Origin: Opisthorchis felineus
Lineage: Eukaryota > Platyhelminthes > Trematoda > Opisthorchiida > Opisthorchiidae
Reading direction: 5' to 3'
Assembly: GCA_004794785.1 (NCBI GenBank)
Contig: SJOL01010112.1
Coordinates: forward strand, 778,543 to 842,542
DNA: 64,000 nucleotides
Under the pieces are notes generated by a model. That model made no database searches. It saw only the letters and a list, made by a program, of their open reading frames with translations, and was not told the origin of the DNA. Positions 49,405 through 60,500 of the stretch are shown piece by piece. Each line of letters begins with the position of its first letter. Within the stretch, counting starts at the first letter, position 1. The translations under genes were made by a program, and so were the position numbers.

Positions 49405-49938
49405 CCGGCTTTATTAGAATAAACAAGAAACCTAAGCAGGCAAACGTAGCACCCACATCTCTGGACGACCACTCAGTCTACGTACTTAACAGACTACATT
49501 GTACACAGGCTTTAAATCTCCCCAGCACACCGTGAACTGGGGCCCTAACGATAGTTTTTCATACATATTACCAGCGTTATCGCATGGCAGGTGTTAGTTT
49601 AATCCACCTTCCCGTGATATTTGTACATTAGCTCTAATCTACTTATGAGTAGCAGAAAATTGTACATAATAGAAGAAGAATGTGTTATGCGCAGAATTTC
49701 GTCTGTCTTCATCACTTCCTTCAACACTTTAAATGAAACACGGTGTAAATAAAATCATTCCGCCATAAAATTAAATTAAACGAAATCGATCGCAAAAGAA
49801 GTGTGATGAAAAATGGCGAGTTAAACAGTTCTGATAAAATTAAAGAAAAAACCCTGTTGGTATGTTTGCCTGTGTTCGAAAGCCGCAGCTAGCGGGTAAG
49901 AAGTGGGTCGAGAAAGGCTGAAAAGTCGCAAGAAGTTG

Positions 49939-51627
49939 TTAATCATTCGTGTGAGATATCGATTTCTGTGAACTAGACAAAACAGACAAACTAGCGCTCG
50001 ATGAGTCCGGAGTTCCAGGGTACTGGCAGCCAAGTAGAGCTCTTACTAGCAAAGCAGTTCGCCGGTGCGTCCGAGAGCTGATCGATTTTGCATAAGTGGC
50101 TCTGGACAATATGCTACCAGCTACATCCCGGGCTAGGCGACCAATGAGTTCCTCGAGTACCACGTCTGCTTGATTCGTTTTAATTCCCACACATTGACTG
50201 CAGGCCAGCGGCAAATCTTGGACCACAGCGCAGTGGTCCGTACGATCAGTACACTTGAAAATGCCTGCTCTCAAAGTACAACGGCGACACGATCCATACC
50301 TTCGTCTAACACACGTGCACTCACCAGTTCGGGAGAGTTTTTTTATCCTCCTGTCTTCATCACAAATTCGTCTACACCAGCCACTATCCATGCTACCATC
50401 AGACAAAGCACCAGTAGATGGTGACCGCATACGCGCATTACCTCCCATCTCCTCCTCTGATGTTTGTGATGCTCGGTGTCGATGTTTTAGTTTCCCCGTG
50501 CTTTTAAGTTTCCTACTTCGTCGTCTCATTCTTCTGGCTTTATTTTTTGATGGATCCCCTTCCACACACCAGTCGGTTGAACTCTGTTTTTGTTGTCTTT
50601 GCTGCTGATGCTGCTCGGAACTCGCTGATGTCGATGTGTCTCCGTTCTTGACATTCTTGTCGGGCGCAATTCTTTCCAGCGGAATGACCGGTGATATAGC
50701 ACAGGCAGTCATAGCTTCGACCGATTCTATTTCCGTGGTATCAGGTATAGCATTACCTGTGATTGGAATCGAGCGTTCTTCTGATTTTGTAACCAGGCTG
50801 TCTTGTGCTACTCTGACGACATTCATCTTGGCATCTGATGGGGGTATTCTGGTGGGCTTTTCTGGATCATTCGCTGGGATCAGACTTTGATTGAAGTCTT
50901 CAGCACTTCGGTGTAATTCTGGTGGAGGTTTCGTTACTAGTATAGACACAGGACCTTCAATAACTTTTTTTGAGTCACATACTTCAGATATATGTCGTCC
51001 ATCGTGCTTTATCTCAACCCCGGGAGTAATGTGAAGCAATAAGTGTTGTGGCCAAGGTTCACGCATTTCCCCTCTCGAATTGGGCCTTGCGCTTTTCCGA
51101 CTAGAGTCGGTTATGCTTGTGGTTGGAGCTTCGGTAGTTCTTTGTGTCACATCCGAGTTGTGTCTCCTGGTGACTGTTTTTTCTATGTCTGGCTTTCTAC
51201 TATTTATCGATTCAGCCAAACGGCCTTTAACTGAGCCAAACAGCTGTCGAACATTTTGACTTCGTCGAGTAGATTCCCAGATGTCACTATCAGCAGAGCG
51301 GTCTAAGCTGGCAAAGTGCCCATTGGTTGCTGGGAGCGTGAGGGGTGGAGCTCTCAAAACTGGCGGAGCTATAAGTTTGGGATCCTTTTTATCTGTACGC
51401 ACGTCCATTTCATTGCCCAATAGAGGTTGTCCAATTTCTTTCTTCTCTAAATCTTCAAGGTTTTCAAGCTGATCAACAACATCACCAAGGGTCTTTAGTT
51501 GCTTCATTGGTTTACGTTCAACGGTACGATGAAACTGTTCTTCATGAATGCTTGGAGGATCTTCGGGTGTTAAATGTTTTCTTCTCAAACGAAACAGACG
51601 ACCGAGTCGAAAAATCCAGTGAAGCAT
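49939..51627 (-). CDS. orphan gene D: 562-aa basic, Cys-rich protein
   Basis: Single open frame read on the minus strand. The N terminus (MLHWIFRLGRLFRLRRKHL) is short, hydrophobic and basic; it is not a convincing signal peptide but could be a membrane or mitochondrial-type leader. Residues ~30-60 are acidic and helical (TLGDVVDQLENLEDLEKKE). The middle is Ser/Thr/Pro-rich and probably disordered. A Gln run (QQQRQQKQ) and a strongly basic stretch (RRMRRRSRKLKSTGKLKHRH) lie at ~345-390. A Cys-rich patch follows at ~412-470 (GECTCVRRRYGSCRRC; CSQC). A leucine-rich helix-like stretch at ~484-514 (QADVVLEELIGRLARDVAG) aligns without gaps to one in gene A. I recognise no domain and assign no function. 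It could be a final large exon of a spliced gene. Confidence 0.72.
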   Translation of the reverse strand: MLHWIFRLGRLFRLRRKHLTPEDPPSIHEEQFHRTVERKPMKQLKTLGDVVDQLENLEDLEKKEIGQPLLGNEMDVRTDKKDPKLIAPPVLRAPPLTLPATNGHFASLDRSADSDIWESTRRSQNVRQLFGSVKGRLAESINSRKPDIEKTVTRRHNSDVTQRTTEAPTTSITDSSRKSARPNSRGEMREPWPQHLLLHITPGVEIKHDGRHISEVCDSKKVIEGPVSILVTKPPPELHRSAEDFNQSLIPANDPEKPTRIPPSDAKMNVVRVAQDSLVTKSEERSIPITGNAIPDTTEIESVEAMTACAISPVIPLERIAPDKNVKNGDTSTSASSEQHQQQRQQKQSSTDWCVEGDPSKNKARRMRRRSRKLKSTGKLKHRHRASQTSEEEMGGNARMRSPSTGALSDGSMDSGWCRRICDEDRRIKKLSRTGECTCVRRRYGSCRRCTLRAGIFKCTDRTDHCAVVQDLPLACSQCVGIKTNQADVVLEELIGRLARDVAGSILSRATYAKSISSRTHRRTALLVRALLGCQYPGTPDSSSASLSVLSSSQKSISHTND

Positions 51628-51984
51628 TGGAATATAATTTGTTCACTGATCGACTAACGAAACTCAACCAATCAGAGAGTACCTCATTCCCCAAAGCTTC
51701 TTCAACAGATCACAATTAGCTAAGCATAATTCAGCTGAGAGAGTGACAAGCGGAGAGTTTAGATCGATGGTACATTCGAAATTCACATGCCTCGAATCCT
51801 TCACGTGACTAATGACACGACATCCGTGCACCGTCTGACAATCGGAATTAACGAAAGGGATCAGTCAGACCCGATTTTTTTCTTCACCCTGAAAATCTGT
51901 ATTTCGACTGGATGCCAACGCAGCTATCACATGGAAGTAGTAGGTTTTTATTAATGTGACCCCCTCGAGGAAGAAGTAGATTTA

Positions 51985-52480
51985 AGAAATATGCTCATTT
52001 GAAAATTGATTTTGCGTTATCTCGAAACGCAGCTAGATCCCCACTGGAACTCTCGTTTACAATATTCTTCAAATGAACATGCTGCAGAAGAACCACCCCA
52101 TGTTCCAGTTATTGCGACATTCTAAATTTCACAGCACATTTTCCTGACGGAACACACTACATTTAAGATTGCTGAAAGCTGTTGAAAAACCAGTGATCGA
52201 TTTCGCCCAGGTGGGTGAAGTTCCAGTTTCCATCAACTGTATGTTCGAATTGAACACCAAATTATGCGCATTTGGCGAGCTACACCGATTTGCGGCTTTA
52301 GTTTGATATAGAGGGGAAACTCAACTAAAGCATGACTAAAATTCCAGCTGCTCAACGTTGGTCTCATATCTTACTTGGTCCGATATTCGAAATGTTCAAG
52401 TATATTTTCCGGGCAGACCACACTGCTCATTGGGACTGCCGAAGATCTTTCACTGAACTTATGAGTGGTGCATTCTGTCT
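51985..52480. repeat. family 1 hammerhead-repeat, decayed tandem plus inverted end
   Basis: Unit start (ATATGCTCATTTGAAAATTG) through GCACATTTTCCTGACGG and a ruined ribozyme region (ATTTCGCCCAGGTGGGTG; stem II deleted) to ~52270. A second unit start then follows in the same orientation, switching to the reversed end (GAACTTATGAGTGGTGCATTC). Confidence 0.6.
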
Positions 52481-53400
52481 GCAAAGTAACTATTCTGTAC
52501 GGAGTCTAATTATAAATATCCTGACGTCAGCCTGAGTGCAGCTTGGCAGAATGCTTTGTTCTCATATATGCTAGTCACTCTGACTTTGTGAAACAGATCT
52601 TGTGATGTGCAACCGAATCACCCACGACGGAAAACCGACGAGTACCGTAGTACTGTCCCAACTCTGATGGGTTTGAGACAGCGCCTTTTCAAGAGTCGTC
52701 CTGTTCTGTAGTTTGGTGTGAAAACCATGTGGATGCTAAAAATGAAAGCATAGCGCTGTTTTAATTAAACACGATTTGGAGCCATCTACGTACAGATCTC
52801 GAGGCTGTTTTGCGCGTTAAGCATGCATCGATTGGTTCATTGTGGTATCCGTGACGCATAAAACTGCCTCGATCACTGGCCAATATTGATCACTGCAAAG
52901 ACATTCATTAGACTGTCCATTTCAGGAACTCCCGCGTAGTCAAACATAACGAACGACCATGGTAGGGCCGGTCAGCATTGCGTGCGCCCGAGCACGAACC
53001 ACAAATCTCCTTCAGGAAGAGACTGGACCTTACAGTGGTATGACAGTTTGTGGGCCTCCCAATTCATCCGTGCGACACTCATGGGCCTCTCATGCCAGGT
53101 TGGTCAATGGCCCGAGGTCTGAACCTGGCCCTCCAGGTTGGGAGTTGGAACATGTGTGGCAACTTGTTCTTTAAAAGTGGTAAAGTATTTGCATTTTTCG
53201 CCAAGCACCACTGTCTTGCGGGCGAGTTTTTGAGCCAAAGGCTCTGGTTGAGGACGTCAATCGTCCTCCTATCTGAGTGTAGGAGCCCTGGTAGTATCCC
53301 AGTTCAAGTGCAACCATGATGATGAACACCACAACTCCCAGGATAAAACCTAATTATTGGTGATGCTGTGAAAAGATTTGGAAATTTCTAATCGAAATTT
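52481..53400. other. gene-less stretch
   Basis: No exon supported. A GC-richer block at about 52,960-53,320 carries two overlapping ORFs with no family motif; it may be repeat DNA, but I cannot name it. Confidence 0.35.
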
Positions 53401-53429
53401 CGTACTACAAGTGAAGATGGTTATGTCAA

Positions 53430-53600
53430 AAGGCTGACGAAAAGCCGTACATGTGTTTCATCCTTACTGGGATTGATTATTTCGCGAAACTTCAGTACGG
53501 AGTTTAGAAACCGCGATCTCCTTACCATTAGTTTGAGCACTTAAGCGTTGATTCACGAGAATCCGACCAGCATTATGATCAAATTCCATTCAGACAGGAT
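53430..53600 (-). repeat. decayed family 2 hammerhead SINE
   Basis: Minus-strand ATCAATCCCAGTAAGGATGAAACAC corresponds in part to CTGATGAGTCCC...GGACGAAACAG of Sm-alpha-type units: the GATGAAACA end and the CCC/GGA stem remnants survive, the 5' core does not. Flanks align loosely with 34.1 and 62.2 kb. Confidence 0.4.
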
Positions 53601-53904
53601 ATATAGACTGGATTCATCTACAAAACGAAGTCTCAGTTAAAATCTACCAAATTTCCTCACACTAGCCACTGTCAACTGCTGCAGATCGATACGTTTTTTG
53701 GTAAATCTGGCCTTCGGGTGTGAGTACAGTAAATGTCAAACACAGTTGCAAAACCTAGATGGTTTCTTTTACAGATGAAAACCTGCTTGCTCAAAGTACA
53801 ACAAAGTATAAGCTGTCAATGACTGAAACCCTAATGTTGAGAAAAAAACATCAAAGTTGGTAAACGTTTTCGCCAATCATAATCAGGTGTTGGTTAGACG
53901 AAAG

Positions 53905-54075
53905 CACTCACTTGCATACTAATTCTTTTTTTATAGTAGACCCAACTGAATCCTGGCTGCATCCCTCGTTTATGATATTCTTCAACTGAATGTACTGCAC
54001 AGAAGCCGCCTCGAGATAGCGCAGTTTATTTTCTTGTGTGAAACTACTCATAAGGCCGAGGAATTCTCAACAACT
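53905..54075 (-). repeat. family 1 hammerhead-repeat fragment
   Basis: Plus-strand blocks ACTTGCATACTAATTC, CTCGTTTATGATATTCTTC, AACTGAATGTACTGCAC and ACTACTCATAAGG are present in unit order; the ribozyme part is missing. Confidence 0.65.
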
Positions 54076-54422
54076 TTATAACACTTAGGTGTTACTTACT
54101 TTTGTATATTAACAAAATGGTGGGCATAGAAAAGTTGAATGCTGTTTCTCTGAGGTGGCTTCAATATTATTGCGAGTTTTCTGGGTCGTTTCTACTCGGA
54201 AATTCCACCTGAGCCGTCTAGTACTTGTAGTCTTAGTATTCTACAAAACCTGGGCTGGTTTTTCAATTTGCATATGATAGACAACTACACGGTTTGCCCA
54301 GTTTTATGTTTAATATAACTAGGGTAATTCGGTTCAAAATCTTTGTTTTACTTAATATTACCTCGGGATTCTAGTGATTTCTGAATCCTTCATCCAACGT
54401 GACTACGTCTGGCAGCCATACA

Positions 54423-54677
54423 CTAATAAGGCCCAAAATGTTGCGTGATGCATTCATTCTTTGTCACCCAGTGATATGCTTTTTTGACGCCACCCGCGAA
54501 AGCTATTCCAACCTTTGGTATAGGTGCGCTGACTTTGCCTATCGCACCATCGCTAATACAACTTCCGAGATACGTACAGAGTTCCACAGCTTCCAGTGTA
54601 GCTCTATGAATTTTGGGGGCATATTCAAAGACTGTAGGTTGGACTGTAGGTTCGAACTTTGTGGGCGCGAAGTACAT
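54423..54677 (-). mobile_element. LINE reverse-transcriptase fragment, degenerate
   Basis: The minus-strand ORF reads ATLEAVELCTYLGSCISDG then IGKVSAPIPKVGIAFAGGVK. This corresponds to the segment after the YADD motif in animal LINE RTs (VxxFxYLGSxIS...ARIxKAxxAFxxL). No catalytic motif is retained. It is too short to assign to the same element as the 37.5-kb fragment. Confidence 0.6.
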
Positions 54678-54849
54678 ACCGAAGGACTGGACGATTTTGG
54701 TCAGCTTTTCCCCCTCGCGCTTGCGCTACCTGCTCTTCTTTTCAAAAATGTCAGTAACCATCTTAGTGATTGGCCTGAAGTAGACCCGGATAGGATTATT
54801 ATGGTTACACATTCTCCCAGTATGGTTGACAGCAGTTAGCTGTGGCTGA

Positions 54850-56230
54850 CCGACTACGTAGTGCCTTGATAACACCCTACACACTGTAGCTGGCTGTCAT
54901 CGCTGTTCCTGTTGTTCTCGTATTACCAAAATGAATTCTCTAAACACATGCGTGGTCAGACCTTCCCTTGACATTATGCAGTGCTCTTGTAAAAAATTCC
55001 TCACCAATATCCTACACAAGCAGTCCCAATTGAGCAGTAAGCTCGTTCCTAACAAATTTCCGCAGGTTTCTAACTTGTGGTCTGACGCTTCCCACCCCTA
55101 GTTCAAAAGCAATAAAGTGGATGTTTGTGTCACCACAAATTACGTCATCAGTAGTGGGTGAAAAATTTGAGTTATGTGCTTATAACCTGTTGTGGACCAC
55201 AGTTTTCTTAATGCTTTCTCCATACCGTGACCCCGAGCCTGAATAGCCACTTGATAGCCTGATGCGCTTAACCAAACCAGAAAGCCAATGAACGTGCAAA
55301 TCAGCTGATCTATTGAACACTGACGCGTATAGACGTATCATATGCAGCCGAAAACAGGCTGATCATAAAGCTCACGTGGAAAGTTCTAGGCGGGCCAAAA
55401 AATGATACTAAAAATAGAACGCATCTGCCAAGGACTATTAAATCTGTCCCAAAGAAAACGGTCATTCCATTGGCAGTTGTGTAGTGTAGTTAAGTTGGGA
55501 GCTGGTTCTCCTAATGTAACCTTTCGGGACAGCCAGTGTCAACGCATGTGATATTCGGGATGCTATTTTAGAACGAAGTAATGAGGCTATCGAGCGGGTT
55601 GTATTTCTTATAAGGGATCGGGCGCTAGACGGTGCAAAGTAAAGATCCATATAAACACAACGGGGTTGTCTGGACGTCAGCCTGCGTGAAATATGCAGAA
55701 GGAAACAAAATAGTACAGCGAAATTATATGACGAAAGCCGTCAACCATATGGAATCTCCCTAGTAGTAATCAACCATGATTTGCAACTTCAGAAACTGCG
55801 AGTTAGCTACTTTCACCAAAATCACAACGTAATTTTTGAAAAGGTACCGGTTGTTAATCTAGTCTTGCGTATAATGCATTCCACTGAGTTTTGTACTTGC
55901 CTCAAGAAATAGCTAATTTCCTTCTAAGGCGTTCAAGTTTTGAATTTTCGGGTTTTTTGTACTAAAACAGTGGTTTTGTTGCTTCTGGTAAAATTCTTTC
56001 CTATCTATCACCATTTGTCCAGTATGTTGATGATCTGAAGAGAAGTGGCTGTCAGAAAATTTTTTTATGACACCCGACCATAAACCGCGTATTTTTTTGT
56101 TCATTTAATAAATCACATTCGTCTTGGCTTCGTCTAATAAGCTTCTTTTTACCCAGCATGGTGCTGTTATGCTCAAAGCTACTTCGAGTTTTAGTTAGTA
56201 CGATGTTCGATACATCGAAGCACATTTTCT
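54850..56230. other. gene-less stretch
   Basis: Nothing supported; short minus-strand ORFs (55462-55650, 55913-56104) lack features. Confidence 0.35.
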
Positions 56231-56231
56231 T

Positions 56232-56480
56232 GGCGTAACCCACTCATTTTTAGATGAGATTTAGTATTAACAGGGCACTCAAATAAATTCAGCCCGAATC
56301 TATCGTTTATGCACTATGTGTTGTGTCAGGAAAATGTACTTAGATGTATCAAATATAGTGCCAGCTGAAAAATGAGACTAACTTTGTGCAGCATAATCAA
56401 TTGAAGAATCTCACAAACGAGAGTTACAGCTTAGATTCATTTGAGTCCCTTTTAAGGCCAAATTTAACTGCAAACGTGGT
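56232..56480. repeat. family 1 hammerhead-repeat fragments, inverted
   Basis: Unit start remnants (ACCCACTCATTTTTAGATG; TATCGTTTATGCAC) flip into the reverse orientation at ~56310 (GTCAGGAAAATGTACTTAG, GTGCCAGCTGAAAAATGAG, CACAAACGAGAG). No ribozyme. Confidence 0.6.
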
Positions 56481-57044
56481 AGTAAAGATACTTCTGCTAC
56501 AGAAGGTGGAACCACTGTCTAATTGCGCGAAGGATCACGATGTTTCCTCTGTTATCTGGTAGTTGATCACATGACCCTTAATCTGTTTGCCGAACTTGAC
56601 AACTGACTTGCAAACTTTTCGCTCCCAATGGAGAAGACATAATCAGCGCCCTGTTGACGAAACGTTTGCCAGCTAATTTCCAAGCTCGGCGAACTAGATC
56701 AATGGCCACCCAATCAACCGCCAGTAAAAGCCACTCGGGCTACAAATATTTCGACGCTTTTTTCCGTTATCCCACGTCGTACCAAATAACGCAAGTTTGA
56801 GTGATTATCCGTATAATACAGCAAGTGCAATATTAAATGTGATCTCATTGGTTATAGAAACAGTGAACACATGTACATGTCTATAGAGGAAGTGTGTCTG
56901 TGTGCGAGTATTGATAGCTTGATGAGTGTTTGGGGCTAAACGAATCTCTGTGACAGAGAGGTATCAGTCAACCACACGGGCGATAACGCACACCGAGTTT
57001 GAATATTTTACAAATGTGCAGCAGTTACTCATGAGTAGCTCAAG

Positions 57045-57577
57045 TTAATTGCAAGTTTCTACTCGTTTCAGTACCAAACACTGTTGGCACTCGACGCGAC
57101 AGCACCATATGAATTTGCAATGACACGATTCCATAACGTAGAAGTGATGTGTTAGATGACCGCGCCCACAGCATAGATGATGACAGTTGTCAGCTCCAAG
57201 TGAGCTGGAATTGCAAACACGACCATGTGTTCCCGTGATATGTAGCTGAGGCTCTGCTTCACAAAATAATTTGTTTGGCATCGATTCGTAGTAGACAAGG
57301 TGAGTGTAACCTGGATTGGTCAGGTTGATCTCAGTCAAAGGAGAAGATTGATCACGTTTCAAATTCCAAGGCGAAAGAGCTCGTTGTTGATTCCGTCTGT
57401 TCCATTGTTGACTGTATATCCCTTCGTTTGTGCTCAAATGAAGTGGATGCTGAAAAGCAGTTCTCTGGACTCGGTTAACCATATACCTATAGGTTGGTTG
57501 ATTTTGCCTTGGAGTGAACTGATTTGGGAGTTTTCGCTGCCATTTAGGACCTCGCAACTCTGCATCTATAGCGTAAT
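57045..57577 (-). CDS. Wnt terminal exon
   Basis: Acceptor CCTTTTTTGTATCAG|AT at 57577 supplies the two bases needed after the exon 3 donor. It codes for the unusual basic Gln/Asn-rich insert, then [14 protein letters not shown] and the Cys-rich C-terminal domain ending ...LKRVETCN and TAA (57045-57047). The C-terminal Cys spacing is typical of Wnts. Confidence 0.93.
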
Positions 57578-60500
57578 CTGATACAAAAAAGGCATGTCAA
57601 GGGTTAGCTGATGGGATACTATGAATTTGAAGAAGATGAAAATGAGTATTTCCAAAAGTTGCATACGACTGTCCAAGTCCAGCGAATTTGACCGGTATTG
57701 GCAACTTCAGAGTTCACTAATTATGTTAGTCCATGAAAAATACCAAACGCTTACTCCAAACGGTGTTATTATGCTCTAATCTCCGAAAATTCGTTTGGAT
57801 TCTGGTCCTTTTTTTACACGCACTAAGGACTCAGTACTGGTGATACAATGTCCAGCTCTGAGTCACTAAGTTAATCTGAGTAATAAATGATAACCGTAAA
57901 CATCTTTGCGGTGAAACCTGAAGGAACACGATGGTTGAGTTAATGCCACGTTACCCAATCCCGGACAGAAGGTTGCAGCTGGGTTCGAACCGCAGACTTC
58001 ACGTTCAAATGTTTCACATCCCAACCTTCAACCAGCCGGAGTTCGACCGACACAATGCGCCTCAAGTAAGCCAGATAACGCGTTCAGTCCCCTCTTTTTG
58101 TACCTTCAATTCCAAAGCGATCACATATGCATTTAGTGCATTCTGTTCGTTCCCAAGCGAGATATTTATGAGGTGTGATAGTTCTTGGGATGACTATCCG
58201 TTCCAGTATTTCACTAGTACATCATAAATACACAGACCGCGAGATGTTTGGCTCCCTGACTATTGAACAATGTATTCGTGCATCCCATTAATGCGCTATG
58301 AATGGTACCTAATGAGAAAGTCAATATAGACAAATCTGGTGATACATATACCATTTTTTCCTTCCCAGTTTTCCTAAAGTGAACCGTTACAAAGCGACCT
58401 TTGTTTGTTCGACGGGGTTGGCAGTTTTATTGAAAACGCTTTGTCACCAATTGTCAGGAAGGTCAGATTGCTGAAGATTATCTCAGAATACCCGAAACCT
58501 ACTGAGACCCTCAAACTTCACTAAATACCGGTCAGACAGCCTTGGATCGAGGTCAGACAGGGCCCCTCAATACATAACGAGAGGCCGTTGTACTTTTCCG
58601 CACTCGCTCGCCTGTTCACAATAAAACTGTTGTGTTGCTTTTCGGCGAGTCTTTTTCCGGCACTAGGCACTGGAGCGGGGACAGCAGTCAGATATAACAC
58701 CAATCAAGTACACAGTACAAGAATGTTGTTGTTTATGTTGCTGAGAAAGTTTACATTCAACGAGTTTGATAAAGGCGATGTTACGACTAGATTTCGTACC
58801 TCTATTTTGTCGGAATTTTTGTTTGACTTTTCGAAACCGAAGAAATCTAAATGACGCTGTCTTTTGGTTTGTTTAACTCTGACCCTATCCGGACTATTTT
58901 CGTTTAGAGTCTTGTGAGTGATGATGAGACATCAGCGATGCAAGTAGGGTAAATTACTCAAAGACCAAGAATATCATCAGAATACCATTTAACTCATTTA
59001 ACAACACATCATTATCTCCGATTCACAATAAATTTGTTGGAATCCTATTTCGTAAATTCCACAAAATTTTCAAATTTTAGGGAAGTTCATTTTGTCGCTT
59101 TTTTCTACTTCAGGCCTCTTTCTGACTCCATACTGTGAGGACGCCGAATATTTTTGTTTGGAAATCGCCATGAATCCTCCTACCGGGATATGCTGCGTGG
59201 TTGGGAAGTAGTGGATTACCTTTCGGTGGTTGCGGATTTTCAGATTGTGTACTCATATCACCATTATTTGCAAAGTCGTCCTCCTGTTCGGTATCATTTG
59301 TTCCGATCAGTCCAGGCAAAGACAAGAAAGCTCTGAACTCAAGCTTAGCTTACATTCGAGCTCCTCAGCATCGTCCAACTGCAAGTGGAATCCCAACTTT
59401 CACAAGCAGTTATAAGTAATTCAAAGTTGTCCGCTATGTTTTAAGCGGGTTAACAAGAGGGTTAACTAAACAGCACAAAAACGGCAGCTACCAAGCATCA
59501 GTCGGAATCAGTCGAATTGCTCAATCGTGAAAGTTTTCGCCGTTGAGGTGTGATAAGCGACATGCCTCTAGTTTACGCTGATAGAGTGGTGGTAGCCTAC
59601 TAGTCTTGCATCTCAGATGTTTGGATTTTAAATTCCGAACAACCAAGGACATTCATTGCTACCGAGTTTCAAGTAGATCTTAACCACAATCTAGAGCTTT
59701 TCCGCTTTGATGCAAGCTTGGCAGAATAATTGTAATCGGGCAGGGGAAGGACAATTCCAAAGAGAATCAAGCGAACACAAAAAGGTGCAAATGCATTCAC
59801 AATGGGTTTAAAGATCAATGCGTCCACTCACTTGGCTGGAGTCGCACTAGGTGACGCTCATACATCTGCTTCAGAAGATTACCCAGGGTTCGCATCCTCG
59901 GGGTCCGGCGGTAGCATGTCCTCAGTGTGCACGACCCACTGGTACCATGACAGCGACAATGGCGTTCCATGTTTCTGGTTACCAGCTAAGAAAACAAAGC
60001 AGTGAAAGCTAACAGCATTACATTACAAGCAACTAGAGCAGACTACCATGCTGTCACAGATAATTCTACAGGTTTGTGGAAGAAGCACAGTTTTACAAGA
60101 CGTCTAACAGTTCGGCAATGTTAATTAATTCCTTAATTGAGCTCGGGCAATCGAAAATTTGCTCATTGTCCTGTTCCTATGACACTGAAGAGCAGATAGA
60201 TGAAACCTAAACAGTAAGGCCATCTGAAGCATGGAGATTTTAACATAGCGAGGGGATGATTCAGCTGATTATGGATGATATTTTGGTCAGCCGGGTTTCA
60301 AAGGTATTTTTTTAGCAGTCGATCAGTCGATCAGTTCCAACAGTCCCCTCTCATTGGAATCACGTCAAGATGCTGAATGACGAAGAGGTTCTGTAGGATC
60401 CACAGTATCTCGAATAAATTCTGAAGGATAACGTTTCAAAATTGGGCAACATTTTCTTGATAGTTGATCTCTACATCCGAATCTCTAACCAATCAAGGGA

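Noticed and set aside
57931..58050. tRNA-like segment with GGGTTCGAACC
   Set aside because: The B-box-like string is present, but no A box at the right distance and no cloverleaf; neither a tRNA gene nor a clear copy of the SINE family.
58588..58854. 88-codon plus-strand ORF with hydrophobic N terminus
   Set aside because: It overlaps decayed repeat DNA in the Wnt terminal intron and shows no family motif.
59110..59334. Minus-strand ORF between Wnt exons 3 and 4, considered as an extra Wnt exon
   Set aside because: No good acceptor or donor fits its frame, while the exon 3 donor (phase 1) joins exactly to the strong acceptor at 57577. The translated sequence has no Wnt motif.
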